Assembly: GCA_000415505.1 (NCBI GenBank)
Contig: KE354258.1
Location: forward strand, 1-32,104
DNA: 32,104 bases
Source: Streptomyces afghaniensis 772
GTDB lineage: Bacteria > Actinomycetota > Actinomycetes > Streptomycetales > Streptomycetaceae
Direction: 5' to 3'
Below the pieces are notes generated by a model. The model had not been told where the DNA came from. It saw only the letters and a list, made by a program, of their open reading frames with translations, and did not search any database. A program made the position numbers and the translations under genes. Positions 8,072-15,236 of this stretch are shown here, one piece after another. Numbering within the stretch: the first letter of the stretch is position 1; every line of letters begins with the position of its first letter.

Positions 8072-8380
8072 GTGGTGCTGATCGCACAGGTTGGTGACGC
8101 GGCTGGCTGGGGTGTGGCCGCCGATGCCGGTCGAGCAGGGTGCGGTGGAAGCGTTCGACCTTGTCGTTGGTCCGGGGCCGCCAGGGTCGGGTCCAGCGGG
8201 GGCTGATGCCCAGGTCGTGGCAGGTCTGGCGCCAGGTGTTCTTGGTGTAGGCCCAGGCGTTGTCGGTCAGGTGGTGGCGCGGGTGAGGAAGCCTGCGCAG
8301 GTCGGGGCGGTCTCGTCGGGCAGGTCTTCGGTGTAGGCCAGGCGGGGGGGCGTCCAGGGCGGTGTGCAGGCAGGAGCTTT
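8072..8380 (-). mobile_element. IS481-type transposase remnant (DDE domain fragment)
   Basis: The minus strand encodes scattered pieces of an integrase-core transposase in several frames: LHTALDA, then RLAYTEDLPDETAPTCAGFLTRATT, then LTDNAWAYTKNTWRQTCHDL, then RPRTNDKVERFHRTLLDR, and finally TPASRVTNLCDQHHL. The order and wording are those of the IS481 family. The catalytic aspartate in LTDN and the glutamate in KVERF are still present. About 30 nt normally between the TRATT and LTDN segments are missing, the frames do not agree, and the N-terminus is lost, so it cannot be active. No terminal inverted repeats were recognised. Confidence 0.72.
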
Positions 8381-8439
8381 CCGCTACCGCCGTGGCCCGA
8401 GGTCCGGGACCAGCCCCCGGGCCACTGGTAGCCGTGGAC

Positions 8440-8628
8440 GAGGCACACCTGACGGGCGTCAGTGGCGGCCCTGACGGCCTCCCGGTCGAAGGAGAGCCCG
8501 AGGCGCCTCGCGTGGTTCGTGATCGTGCCGACGGACCACTCCAACTGAGGGGCGATCTCATTGCGGCTGACGCCGTCAGCGTGGAGACGGAGCCGCTCCT
8601 CGCCCTCGGCGGAGAAGGTTCGGGCCAC
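8440..8628 (-). pseudogene. HTH-domain fragment of mobile-element type
   Basis: A GTG at 8628 opens about 60 residues, FSAEGEERLRLHADGVSRNEI followed by GTITNHARRLGLSFDRE. This is the N-terminal helix-turn-helix found in small actinobacterial phage and integrative-element proteins (terminase-small-subunit-like or element regulators). After AATDARQ the frame enters unrelated sequence and then the IS481 remnant, so it is a truncated gene fused to insertion-sequence debris. Function is presumed lost. Together with the transposase remnant it marks the left edge of the accessory segment. Confidence 0.5.
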
Positions 8629-8725
8629 GGCCGGCTCACCCCCTCACTCGCGTGTGGTGACGGGTGACCGGTCAGTCAGCGAGAACGGCTGACGGTGCCC
8701 CGGTTGCCCTGACAACATCAGCGCC

Positions 8726-9367
8726 ATGCAGATTGTTCAGGTCCTGTTGGCCGCCGTGAGCGCCATGGGTGTTTCCGGCATCTCGTCCTGGCTCGTCGAC
8801 CGTTCGATCAAGAAAGAGGTCGACCAGCTCGATATGGAGCCGGAGACGGACCCTTCGAGCGGAGACTCGCGTACGCGGACGCTCGAAAAGGACTTCACGA
8901 AGATGCTGCGCAAGTACTACGCACATGGACTCTCGCAGGCGCGCATCAACCAAGTGACGAGTGTCAGCTTCTCGGTTCTCGGCGGCCTTGTACTGCTGGG
9001 AGGCGTTGGCCTTGCCATCTGGAAGGCAGAGACGACTGGTGAGTTCTACGCCGCGCTCGTCACCAGCCTGGCGGGTCTGGTGATGTCCGTGGTTGCGACA
9101 CTCTTTCATCGCCGTGCCGACAAAGCGCTTGAGCATCTGACGGACCAGACCAGGAATCTCAGGGCGGATATGGCGACGGAGCGTGATGCTCGGCAGGCCG
9201 TTGCGCTCCTTGACGACGTCCAGAACCCAGCCCTGAAATCCCAGCTGCAGGCTGCGCTGATTCTGAAGTTCGCCCAGGCAGAGATCCCTGTCCTGAACGG
9301 TGTCAGCCTGAATGGCGCGACGACGGCTAACGGATCGGAAGCGACTGTTCCGACGTCACTGAACTAG
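8726..9367 (+). CDS. Membrane protein resembling the TRADD-N-associated membrane domain family
   Basis: 213 residues. There is an N-terminal hydrophobic segment (about 3-20), a charged acidic linker (40-60), and then KYYAHGLSQARINQVTSVSF leading into a pair of membrane helices at about 82-100 and 108-127. A cytosolic helical tail follows (RADKALEHLTDQTRNLRAD, then ALLDDVQNPALKSQLQAALILKF). The YY..GL.QAR.. motif, the helix pair and the DP/NPALKSQL tail are what I recall of the TRADD-N-associated membrane domain, a family described from predicted bacterial conflict and signalling proteins. That placement is from memory and not verified. Codon use is clearly less GC-biased than in the flanking genes, which fits acquisition by transfer. 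It converges on the next gene with a 12-bp overlap. Confidence 0.6.
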   Translation: MQIVQVLLAAVSAMGVSGISSWLVDRSIKKEVDQLDMEPETDPSSGDSRTRTLEKDFTKMLRKYYAHGLSQARINQVTSVSFSVLGGLVLLGGVGLAIWKAETTGEFYAALVTSLAGLVMSVVATLFHRRADKALEHLTDQTRNLRADMATERDARQAVALLDDVQNPALKSQLQAALILKFAQAEIPVLNGVSLNGATTANGSEATVPTSLN

Positions 9368-9672
9368 GGGCTGCGAGGGCCTGAGGGCCTGCTGTTCCAG
9401 GGAGCGGTTCAGCTCCGCGAGGCGGGAAGCCCAGGCCCAATACCTGCTATTGCAGGGGTCCACCTCTACGTCCTCGGCGAAGTGGTCTTGAAGTTCCTGG
9501 CTCGGTCGGATGACCTCGTTGCCCGCTGCCTCGGCCAGGCCCAGCAGATGCGTCCGCTCGGCCTCATGAGCGGTCTTCCGCTGCTGCCAGATCAAGGCTG
9601 CCGTGGAGACCCCCCCGCACCGACCACGGCACCCGCGAGACCTATCAGCCCCGCCAACGTCTCTGCTTGCAT
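9356..9672 (-). CDS. Small membrane-anchored coiled-coil protein, frameshifted in a G7 run
   Basis: ATG 9672 gives MQAETLAGLIGLAGAVVGAG, a glycine-rich membrane anchor; the frame then shifts at a run of seven C's on the plus strand (9610-9616). With one more base the reading continues as VSTAALIWQQRKTAHEAERTHLLGLAE to the TGA at 9356, about 106 residues. The anchor closely matches the start of the adjacent gene (MQPEVLSGLIGFGGAVLGA), so the two are related by duplication, and this one appears shorter. Function is unknown. Such a homopolymer could be a phase-variable switch, but other one-base losses in this window make a base-calling error equally likely. Confidence 0.55.
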
Positions 9673-9727
9673 GGTGATCAGCTTGCGGCGATGTGAGCGT
9701 TGATGGCGTTGATCTAGCCGAGGCCAC

Positions 9728-10345
9728 TCAGGTCCCTTCGCCGGAGGTGGGCCTCTGAACGCCGCGCAGGCGATCCTGCTCTTGCCACTCGCGAAACTGT
9801 TGCTCCCGCCGTTGCGTCCACGCCGCGAATCGCTCTTGCGCTGAGAGGACGAAGTCTGACAGCGGAGGCGGCTCTTCGTTACGGAGGTGGGCGAACGTTG
9901 CATTCAGGGCATCCTGAGTCATCTCATCGAACCACTCCACCCAGGCCGCAAGGACCTGTGCCACGCGCACTTCGGCAGCCCGATACTCCAGAGCAAGATC
10001 GAGTGGGACACTCAGTCTCTCCCGGACGGCCTCATCAGGAATGCGAGCCATTGCCAGGCGGACCCGCCTTACGTGAGCGGCAGCTCCTGGAATCCAGTGG
10101 TTGATTTCTTGTCCAGATTGGGGATCCCACGTCACTGTACGGAGGTACTGGCTGAGTTCAATCAGCTCGGATGCAGTGGACTCCGTGGCTGAATGCCGTA
10201 GGTCGGCGAGCCGAGTTTCTCGCAGCTGTTCCCTCTGGTGAACCAAGGTCAGTCTGGTCGCCATCAAGGACGTGCCGCCACCGATGACCGCGCCGAGGAC
10301 TGCCCCGCCAAAACCGATCAGGCCCGAGAGGACTTCTGGTTGCAT
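9728..10345 (-). CDS. Hypothetical membrane-anchored coiled-coil protein
   Basis: 205 residues from ATG 10345, chosen because it aligns with the start of the paralogue at 9672; an in-frame ATG also exists at 10357. A Gly-rich N-terminal membrane segment (GLIGFGGAVLGAVIGGGTSLMAT) is followed by a long charged, predominantly helical region (LVHQREQLRETRLADLRHSA, later AAWTQRREQQFREWQEQDRL), probably cytoplasmic. No enzymatic motif is visible. Proteins of this build are common and unannotated in Streptomyces; a third example lies at 21870. Third-position G+C is lower than in the core genes, in keeping with the accessory nature of the segment. Confidence 0.7.
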   Translation of the reverse strand: MQPEVLSGLIGFGGAVLGAVIGGGTSLMATRLTLVHQREQLRETRLADLRHSATESTASELIELSQYLRTVTWDPQSGQEINHWIPGAAAHVRRVRLAMARIPDEAVRERLSVPLDLALEYRAAEVRVAQVLAAWVEWFDEMTQDALNATFAHLRNEEPPPLSDFVLSAQERFAAWTQRREQQFREWQEQDRLRGVQRPTSGEGT

Positions 10346-10607
10346 GCCGATCATCATGCCGACGGGACCGACCCTGGGGGTTGGTTCGTCAGGTCCTGGG
10401 CGGCCGGCTACTCCTCACGGGCTCGACTCCTGTGGGGACGGGTCCGGGCCGTACTCGAGGGTGTCAGGTACTTCGAGAGTCACGCCGACGACGCAACCCG
10501 GGGCGTCAGAGCAGTGCTGACGGCCTTGACGGTAGGAGGCGGAAGCGCAGAGGCCCACTTGAGCGCAGCGGGCCGGATCCGGTCATGTCCGTGTGGGACG
10601 TGAAGTT
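10346..10607. other. Non-coding stretch upstream of the paralogue pair
   Basis: No convincing gene is seen. It should contain the promoter for the 10345 gene, but no clear boxes stand out. A short segment near 10420-10450 resembles a tRNA T-arm (ACGGG-CTCGACT-CCTGT), but no complete tRNA can be folded around it by eye. Confidence 0.4.
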
Positions 10608-10648
10608 CGAGCGGACTCCGTCGACAGTCCCGTGACGGAGTCCGCTCG
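10608..10648 (-). terminator. Strong hairpin terminator of the protease gene
   Basis: CGAGCGGACTCCGTC (10608-10622) and GACGGAGTCCGCTCG (10634-10648) form a perfect 15-bp stem with an 11-nt loop, beginning 17 bp after the protease stop codon. It has no U-tract but is by far the most stable simple hairpin noticed in the window. Confidence 0.8.
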
Positions 10649-10665
10649 GCCGTGCTGATGAGGGA

Positions 10666-11817
10666 TCAGGCCGTGTGCAGTGTCAGCCCGTACCGGTTGA
10701 GGATCTCGTTGACGGGCTGGTGCCAGGTCTGGCCGCCGCCGCTGCAGTTGCCCCAGCCGCCGGAGGTGACGCCTTGGGCCTGGTCGCCGCTGATGAAGGA
10801 GCCTCCTGAGTCGCCGGGTTCGGCGCAGACGCTCGTCTTCGTCATCTGGTGGACGGCGCCCTGGCTGTAGTTCACCGTCTCGTTCTTCGCCAGCACGGTG
10901 CCGCAATGCCAGTGAGTGGTGGAGCCGGAACGGCAGACGGAGGCACCCACCGGGGCCTCGGCGGAGCCGCGGACGAGCTGGTCGGGAACCGTGCCCCAGC
11001 CCAGCACCACCGGTACGGTCCACCAGCCGCTGCCCACGTTCACCCAGGCGTAGTCGTTACCCGGGAACGATGACCCCTGGAAATTGCCGATGTAGGACCG
11101 GTCCCAGCCGTACACGGCCGCACTCGGCGCGCCGCAGTGCCCGGCGGTGACGAAGCCGCCGTGCACGGAGAAGCCGATGGAGCAGCGGACGTTGCCGGTG
11201 TAGTAGGGGTCACCGCCCACGGTGCCGGCGGCAAAGGTACGCGGTGCGGTGGGGGTCTGGCGCACCGTCACGGGGCCCGCTTCGCGGGCTCGGGCGAGAA
11301 AGGCCCGGACATCGTTGTCGTCCCGGTGAGCGGCGACGATGTTCACGACGACCTTGTTGGCTTTCGGATCCACGTGCCAACTGGCGACTCCGGCGGGCGC
11401 GGACAGCGAGTCGATGCTCTTCTTCGCCGCGTCGAGCTGCCGCGCGCCGTAGCGCACGAGGCGTACGGCCGCTCCGGTCGCGCGTACGGCGTCGGCACGC
11501 GCGGCACGGGTGACGGCGACGGTGAGTCGGCCACTGCCGGCGTCGAACCAGGAGCCGCCGTAGGCCGAACCGGCCGCGCTGCGCGCCTTGCGTTCGACGG
11601 CCGTCGCGGTCTTCTCCGCGGCCAGGCGTGCCACGGCCTCGTTCCGCGTCAGCGCCAGGTCGCGCTGCATCGCGGACAGGAGCTCGGGGGAGGCCGGTGC
11701 TCCGGCGGAGCGCGCGGGAGCATCCGCGGCGGAGGCAGGCAGGACGCTCGCGGTCGCCCAGGTGCCGAGCAGGAGGAGTGCGGACAGTGCGGTGCGCAGT
11801 GTTGTGGTGCGTCTCAA
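10666..11817 (-). CDS. Secreted S1 (streptogrisin/alpha-lytic type) serine protease precursor
   Basis: 383 residues, a usual streptogrisin precursor length. Residues 1-31 form a Sec signal (RRTTTLRTALSALLLLGTWA to SASA). A propeptide follows to about 198 (including SAYGGSWFDAGSGRLTVAVT, an alpha-lytic-type pro-domain), then the mature protease from about TVGGDPYY. The triad is His227 (TAGHC), Asp255 (GNDYAWV) and Ser337 (GDSGGS). Six cysteines at about 212, 228, 295, 305, 331 and 358 are spaced for three disulfides. It would be secreted, self-cleave its propeptide and act as an extracellular endopeptidase. It is monocistronic, with a strong hairpin behind it and a DasR-like element about 100 bp upstream. 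Confidence 0.93.
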   Translation of the reverse strand: MRRTTTLRTALSALLLLGTWATASVLPASAADAPARSAGAPASPELLSAMQRDLALTRNEAVARLAAEKTATAVERKARSAAGSAYGGSWFDAGSGRLTVAVTRAARADAVRATGAAVRLVRYGARQLDAAKKSIDSLSAPAGVASWHVDPKANKVVVNIVAAHRDDNDVRAFLARAREAGPVTVRQTPTAPRTFAAGTVGGDPYYTGNVRCSIGFSVHGGFVTAGHCGAPSAAVYGWDRSYIGNFQGSSFPGNDYAWVNVGSGWWTVPVVLGWGTVPDQLVRGSAEAPVGASVCRSGSTTHWHCGTVLAKNETVNYSQGAVHQMTKTSVCAEPGDSGGSFISGDQAQGVTSGGWGNCSGGGQTWHQPVNEILNRYGLTLHTA

Positions 11818-11920
11818 GGGAATGACCCTTCGTTGTTCCAGCAGGGTGAGGGTGGAACAGCAGTGCTTGAGAGCGCTCTCGTGATGTGCGCGGCAGAGCC
11901 TAGCCCGTGATCACAGAAAA

Positions 11921-11931
11921 GGTCTATGCCA
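11921..11931 (-). promoter_or_regulatory. DasR-like imperfect palindrome upstream of the protease
   Basis: On the minus strand TGGCATAGACC matches 9 of 11 positions of the TGGTCTAGACC core of DasR sites known from Streptomyces chitin and aminosugar genes. It lies about 105 bp before the protease start. TAGACC could also be part of a promoter, so the assignment is tentative. The remainder of 11818-12248 shows no gene. Confidence 0.3.
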
Positions 11932-12248
11932 ATTTCGGCCGGTTGTCACAGCATGACGGAAGGGTGAGCGGCCCCCATCCGTCCAACTCGGGAGTCACGA
12001 AGCAGTGCTGGGCCTCGTTCTGCCGCATCGACCTCCTGGACCCGTCCCGCCCCGGCCCATGCGGGTTCCGTGCGTCCCACCCTCCGCCGGGACGCCGCCG
12101 CCCCGCTCGTGAACCGTCCCTGGGCGGTCCGCGTACGGCGGGAAAGCTCGCTCCGGCCGCCCCCGGCCCGTGAGGCTGTGCCGTGCCGGATGAGACGAGC
12201 CGCCCCGGGGGAACCCACGGGTGACGGCGGTTCGGAAAGGAAGACCGC

Positions 12249-12788
12249 ATGAGCATGCGCAATCGGGCCATGGCGATGGTGACGGCCGTACTGCTGGGGG
12301 CCGGGGGCACCGGAATCGCCCTGGCGCCGGCCGCAGGTGCCGCACCCGCTTACTTCGGAATCGACGGCGGTGGCGCCGTCGGCAACGACTGGGAGGACGA
12401 GGAGAACCTCGGCGTCGAGGCCTACGCCAGGGGCAACGCCATCGCCCTGTGGGAGACCGTCCTGTGGGCGGACGGTGCCCTGTGGGAGGACGACGAGGGG
12501 GAGTGGCGGCCCTTCAAGAAGAGCCAGATCGACGGCTCGTTCGGGCCGGAGACCGAGTCGGCCACGCAGTGGTGGCAGAGCCGGCACAACCTGCCGGAGA
12601 CCGACGGTGTCGTCGTCAGCGAGAGCTGGGACTTCGCCCAGACCCGGCTGCAGAGCCACCCGGGGAACATCGTCCAGTACAAGGGCGACGCGCGGAACGT
12701 CAACTTCAAGCGCGTGAGCGGCAAGTACCAGGTGAAGCTGAAGAACGTCGGCCCCTGGAAGAACGCCTACTACCGCAGCCTCGGCTGA
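12249..12788 (+). CDS. Secreted peptidoglycan-binding-like protein
   Basis: 179 residues with a clear Sec signal (about 1-32: MSMRNRAMAMVTAVLLGAGG to AAGAAPA). The mature part holds one repeat like PG_binding_1: GNAIALWETVLWADG, IDGSFGPETESATQWWQSRHNL, ETDGVVVSESWDFAQTRL at about 60-135. The IDG.FGP.T..A...WQ..... pattern is the hallmark. A basic C-terminal segment follows (FKRVSGKYQVKLKNVGPWKN). No catalytic domain is present, so it may bind cell wall or act as an inhibitor or accessory. GGAAAGGAAG lies just before the ATG as a ribosome-binding site. It converges with the HTH gene with only 8 bp between stops. Confidence 0.75.
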   Translation: MSMRNRAMAMVTAVLLGAGGTGIALAPAAGAAPAYFGIDGGGAVGNDWEDEENLGVEAYARGNAIALWETVLWADGALWEDDEGEWRPFKKSQIDGSFGPETESATQWWQSRHNLPETDGVVVSESWDFAQTRLQSHPGNIVQYKGDARNVNFKRVSGKYQVKLKNVGPWKNAYYRSLG

Positions 12789-12796
12789 CCTGCCCC

Positions 12797-13228
12797 TCAC
12801 CCGCTCCTCGTCGGCAGCACCCACAGCAGCCCGGCCAGCAGCACCACGATGACGGCGAAGGAGACCAACGCCGCCGCCCGCCACCGCCGGTACTCGGCGC
12901 CGGGCGGCGGCATCGCCGTGTCCACCGCCTGCCCGGCCGGCGCCACCGGCACCGCCGCGCCGTGCGGCCACGTCTGGTCCGCCAGGTCCCACAGCGCCAG
13001 CAGCCGCGCCTGGTCCGCCCCCGCCACCCGGCACAGTGCCTGCACCGCCCCCCTCGGCGGCTGCTTGGCCCCGCTGAGATACCGCTGCCACGACGACTTG
13101 CTGTACGCCGTCCGCCGCGCCAGCTCGGCCAGGCTCAGACCCGTGCGGTCCTTCAGGGCCCGCAGTTGCGCGACCAGGTGCCGTGCCTCCCTCGGCAGTG
13201 CGTCCGGAAGCGGCCGCCAGCGTGTCAT
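12797..13228 (-). CDS. XRE-type HTH protein with C-terminal membrane helix
   Basis: 143 residues from ATG 13228; the frame stays open further upstream but that part is low-complexity and unlike protein. Residues 18-75 form an XRE helix-turn-helix (LRALKDRTGLSLAELARRTA, SKSSWQRYLSGAKQPPRGAV). A Pro/Ala linker follows, then one membrane helix at about 118-138 (AALVSFAVIVVLLAGLLWVL). A cytoplasmic DNA-binding domain tethered to the membrane is a recurrent Streptomyces arrangement; target genes are unknown. It lies 149 bp after the Rid gene on the same strand and may not be cotranscribed with it. Confidence 0.82.
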   Translation of the reverse strand: MTRWRPLPDALPREARHLVAQLRALKDRTGLSLAELARRTAYSKSSWQRYLSGAKQPPRGAVQALCRVAGADQARLLALWDLADQTWPHGAAVPVAPAGQAVDTAMPPPGAEYRRWRAAALVSFAVIVVLLAGLLWVLPTRSG

Positions 13229-13377
13229 GGTCGTCCCCCAACTGCCCGCCGCCGCTCCGCCCGGGGCAACGGCCCCTCCCCACCGCATCGTTCGACGCCG
13301 ACCGGTTCCGGCCAGTTCCCCATCACGACGGGCGCGCGGCGCGCGTAAGGGGTGTGCGGCTGCCGACCGGGCGACCG

Positions 13378-13788
13378 TCACACGCCGGGACGCACCGCCA
13401 CCGCGTCGACCTCGAACAGCATCCCCGGCAGCGCCAGCGACGCGACACCGCTCAGGGTCTGCGCCGGGAGCCGCCCGCCGAAGCGCGCGTGCAGCGCCTT
13501 GCCGAGGATCTCCAGCTTGCCGGGGTCGTGGTCCACGATGAACGTGCCGAGCCGTACGACGTGTTCATAGCCGAGCCCGACCCCTTCCAGCGCCGACCGC
13601 AGCCGGTCGAAGGCCAGTTCCACCTGCGCGGCGAAGTCGCCGGGCACCGGGGCGCCGGTGGCGTCGGAGGCGTACTGGCCTCCGATGAATACGGTTTCAC
13701 CGGGTGCCGAGACGGCGTGGCTGTAGCCGAACGGCGTGGGGTCGTGGAGGGTGGCCGGGTTGGTGATCGTGCGCGAGTCGCGCGTCAT
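13378..13788 (-). CDS. Rid-family protein (YjgF/YER057c/UK114), catalytic Arg replaced
   Basis: 136 residues covering the full Rid fold: YSHAVSAPGETVFIGGQYASDATG at the N-terminus, then VELAFDRLRSALEGVGLGYEHVVRLGTFIVD, and a C-terminal LALPGMLFEVDAVAV. Canonical RidA uses an arginine in the P-A-R-S context to hydrolyse reactive enamines and imines; here the equivalent stretch is LPAQTLSGV with Gln110, so RidA-type deaminase activity is doubtful. This places it among the other Rid subfamilies, whose roles are less defined. The start is ATG 13788. It lies 177 bp downstream of LacI-1 on the same strand. Confidence 0.88.
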   Translation of the reverse strand: MTRDSRTITNPATLHDPTPFGYSHAVSAPGETVFIGGQYASDATGAPVPGDFAAQVELAFDRLRSALEGVGLGYEHVVRLGTFIVDHDPGKLEILGKALHARFGGRLPAQTLSGVASLALPGMLFEVDAVAVRPGV

Positions 13789-13965
13789 GACCGGGCTGTC
13801 CTTTCTCGGAGTACGGCCTCCGCACACCGACGGCGACCCTGGCACTCCTCCCCAACTCCTCGCGCCTGTACGGCATTCCGTCCGCCGCACACCTTCCTCG
13901 CACGCGCGTGGCGAACGCCTGCGGCTCGCTGGATCCGCGCTCGTCCGGCCCGCTGTGCACCGCCG

Positions 13966-15008
13966 CTACCTTCGTGGCGGCGCCGTGCTCGCCCGTTCCA
14001 CCAGCCGCGTCGACAGCTCCGTCCGCGTGCTCTCCGGGTGGTGGCCGTCCATCAGGCGCAGCAACGACCGCAGGGCCGTCGCGGCCATCTCCGACAGCGG
14101 CTGGCGGACCGTGGTCAGCGCGGGGGAGGCCCAGCGCGCCTCGGGCAGGTCGTCGAAGCCGACCACGCTGACGTCGTCCGGGACCCTCAACCCCCGCTCG
14201 GCCAGAGCCTCGTACACCCCCAGCGCCATCCGGTCCGAGCAGACGAAGACGGCCGTCGGCGGCTCGGGCAGGTCGAGCAGTTCCAGCATGCGGCGGCGGG
14301 CCAGGCTCTCGTCGAACCCGGCGTGCCGGACGTACTCGGCACGGTGCCGGAGCCCGGCCGACGCGAGCGCCGAGCGGTAACCGGCGACCCGGGCGCTGCT
14401 GCACATCGTGCGCCGGTGACCGGCGATGACGGCGACGCGCTCGTGGCCCAGGGACAGCAGATGCTCCGTGGCCGTCAGACCGCCCTGCCAGTTCGCCGCG
14501 CCCACCGACGCGACACCCTCCGGCGGTTCCTGGACCGGGTCGATCATCACGAACGGGATGCGGTGCTGCTCCAGCCAGGCGTACTGGGAATCGCTCAGCT
14601 CGGCGAGGTTGAACAGGACCCCGGAGGAGCCCCGGGCGACCAGTTTGTCCAGCCAGCCGCGCTCCGGGCGGCCGGCCCGGGTGCGGGTCAGGGCCGCCGA
14701 CACCACGACCTCCAGGCCCGCGTCGTGCGCCGCCTCCTCCGCCCCGTGCAGCACCGCGCCCGACCAGGAGCTCTCCAGTGAGTGCACGACCAGGTCGACC
14801 AGCCGGGGCGCCTTCGACGCGTCGAACCGGGGTCTGCGCACATAGCCGAGCCGGTCGAGCGCCTCGGTGACGCGGCGGCGCGTCTCGGGCGCCACGTCCT
14901 CCCGGCCGTTGACCACCTTGGACGCGGTCGGCACCGATACCCCCGCTCGCGGGCCACGACCGCCAGCGTCGGACCGGCCGCCACGCTCGCACTCGCCGTA
15001 CGGACCAT
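13966..15008 (-). pseudogene. LacI-family sugar regulator (LacI-1), one-base frameshift in the HTH as written
   Basis: The ATG at 15008 starts MVRTASASVAAGPTLAVVARE; after a missing base near 14944-14948 the frame continues AGVSVPTASKVVNGREDVAPE, completing the LacI helix-turn-helix and hinge. The periplasmic-binding-like effector domain follows to the TAG at 13966 (RLVDLVVHSLESSWSGAVL, WQGGLTATEHLLSLGHERVAVI, PPTAVFVCSDRMALGVYEAL, DDVSVVGFDDLPEARWASPALTTV). Restored length is about 347 residues, normal for LacI. Restoring one G (GAG-GCG-GGG) gives a perfect family match, so a sequencing error is likely; if real, the repressor is dead. It lies just downstream of the GH43 operon, and its upstream region carries LacI-type palindromes, suggesting autoregulation. 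Confidence 0.85.
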
Positions 15009-15043
15009 CGGGAACCCACCTCTCCGGCCCGCCCGAGGGCCGT

Positions 15044-15057
15044 GGAAAGTTTCGACC
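15044..15057. promoter_or_regulatory. GAAAGTTTC palindrome upstream of LacI-1
   Basis: GAAAGTTTC (15045-15053) is a perfect palindrome within GGAAAGTTTCGACC. A related inverted copy (AAAACTTTCGAAAC) lies at 15166-15179. GAAA-N-TTTC boxes have been associated with Streptomyces xylan-utilisation promoters, which would suit a GH43 operon; this is recalled, not checked. Confidence 0.45.
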
Positions 15058-15091
15058 AGCGCTGCTCACCGCAATCCGGAGTCCGACCGGG

Positions 15092-15115
15092 CAGAAAGCG
15101 CTTCCTACTGTAGGT
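15092..15115 (-). promoter_or_regulatory. LacI-1 promoter -10 and LacI-type operator
   Basis: GAAAGCGCTTCC (15094-15105) contains the LacI-class AAnCGnTT core (AAGCGCTT). On the minus strand TACAGT (15112-15107) directly upstream is a good -10 box, so the operator would cover the transcription start. The 24-bp block is 20/24 identical to 23628-23651 upstream of the D-2-hydroxyacid dehydrogenase. Confidence 0.6.
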
Positions 15116-15165
15116 GCGGCGCAGGACGGCGGGAAGACAAGTGAAATCACCGGTTCTCGTCGGTC

Positions 15166-15179
15166 AAAACTTTCGAAAC
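15166..15179. promoter_or_regulatory. TTTCGAAA-centred palindrome downstream of the GH43 gene
   Basis: AAAACTTTCGAAAC contains TTTCGAAA (15171-15178), a perfect 8-bp palindrome, and an inverted relative of the GGAAAGTTTCGACC element at 15044. A similar TTTTCGAAAA occurs upstream of the second transporter operon at 24090. Confidence 0.4.
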
Positions 15180-15208
15180 CCCGAACAACGCGATCAGTCG
15201 GGTGTGAA

Positions 15209-15236
15209 GGTCAGCCGGAACAGGTCAGCCGGAACC
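15209..15236. repeat. 14-bp tandem duplication spanning the GH43 stop codon
   Basis: GGTCAGCCGGAACA (15209-15222) and GGTCAGCCGGAACC (15223-15236) are adjacent copies. Without one copy the GH43 frame would run on to end in FRLTFTPD with its stop at 15194-15196. With the duplication it ends FRLTCSG at 15211. Confidence 0.85.

Noticed and set aside
10420-10455. tRNA-like T-arm (ACGGG-CTCGACT-CCTGT followed by GGGGACG)
   Set aside because: No matching acceptor, D-arm or anticodon arm was found upstream; too short to claim a tRNA or attachment site.
10238-10603. Plus-strand frame of 121 codons
   Set aside because: Starts inside the opposite-strand hypothetical gene, has no ribosome-binding site and no protein-like pattern.
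11946-13283. 445-codon minus-strand frame
   Set aside because: Antisense to the secreted protein and out of frame with the XRE gene; Gly/Ala-rich shadow.
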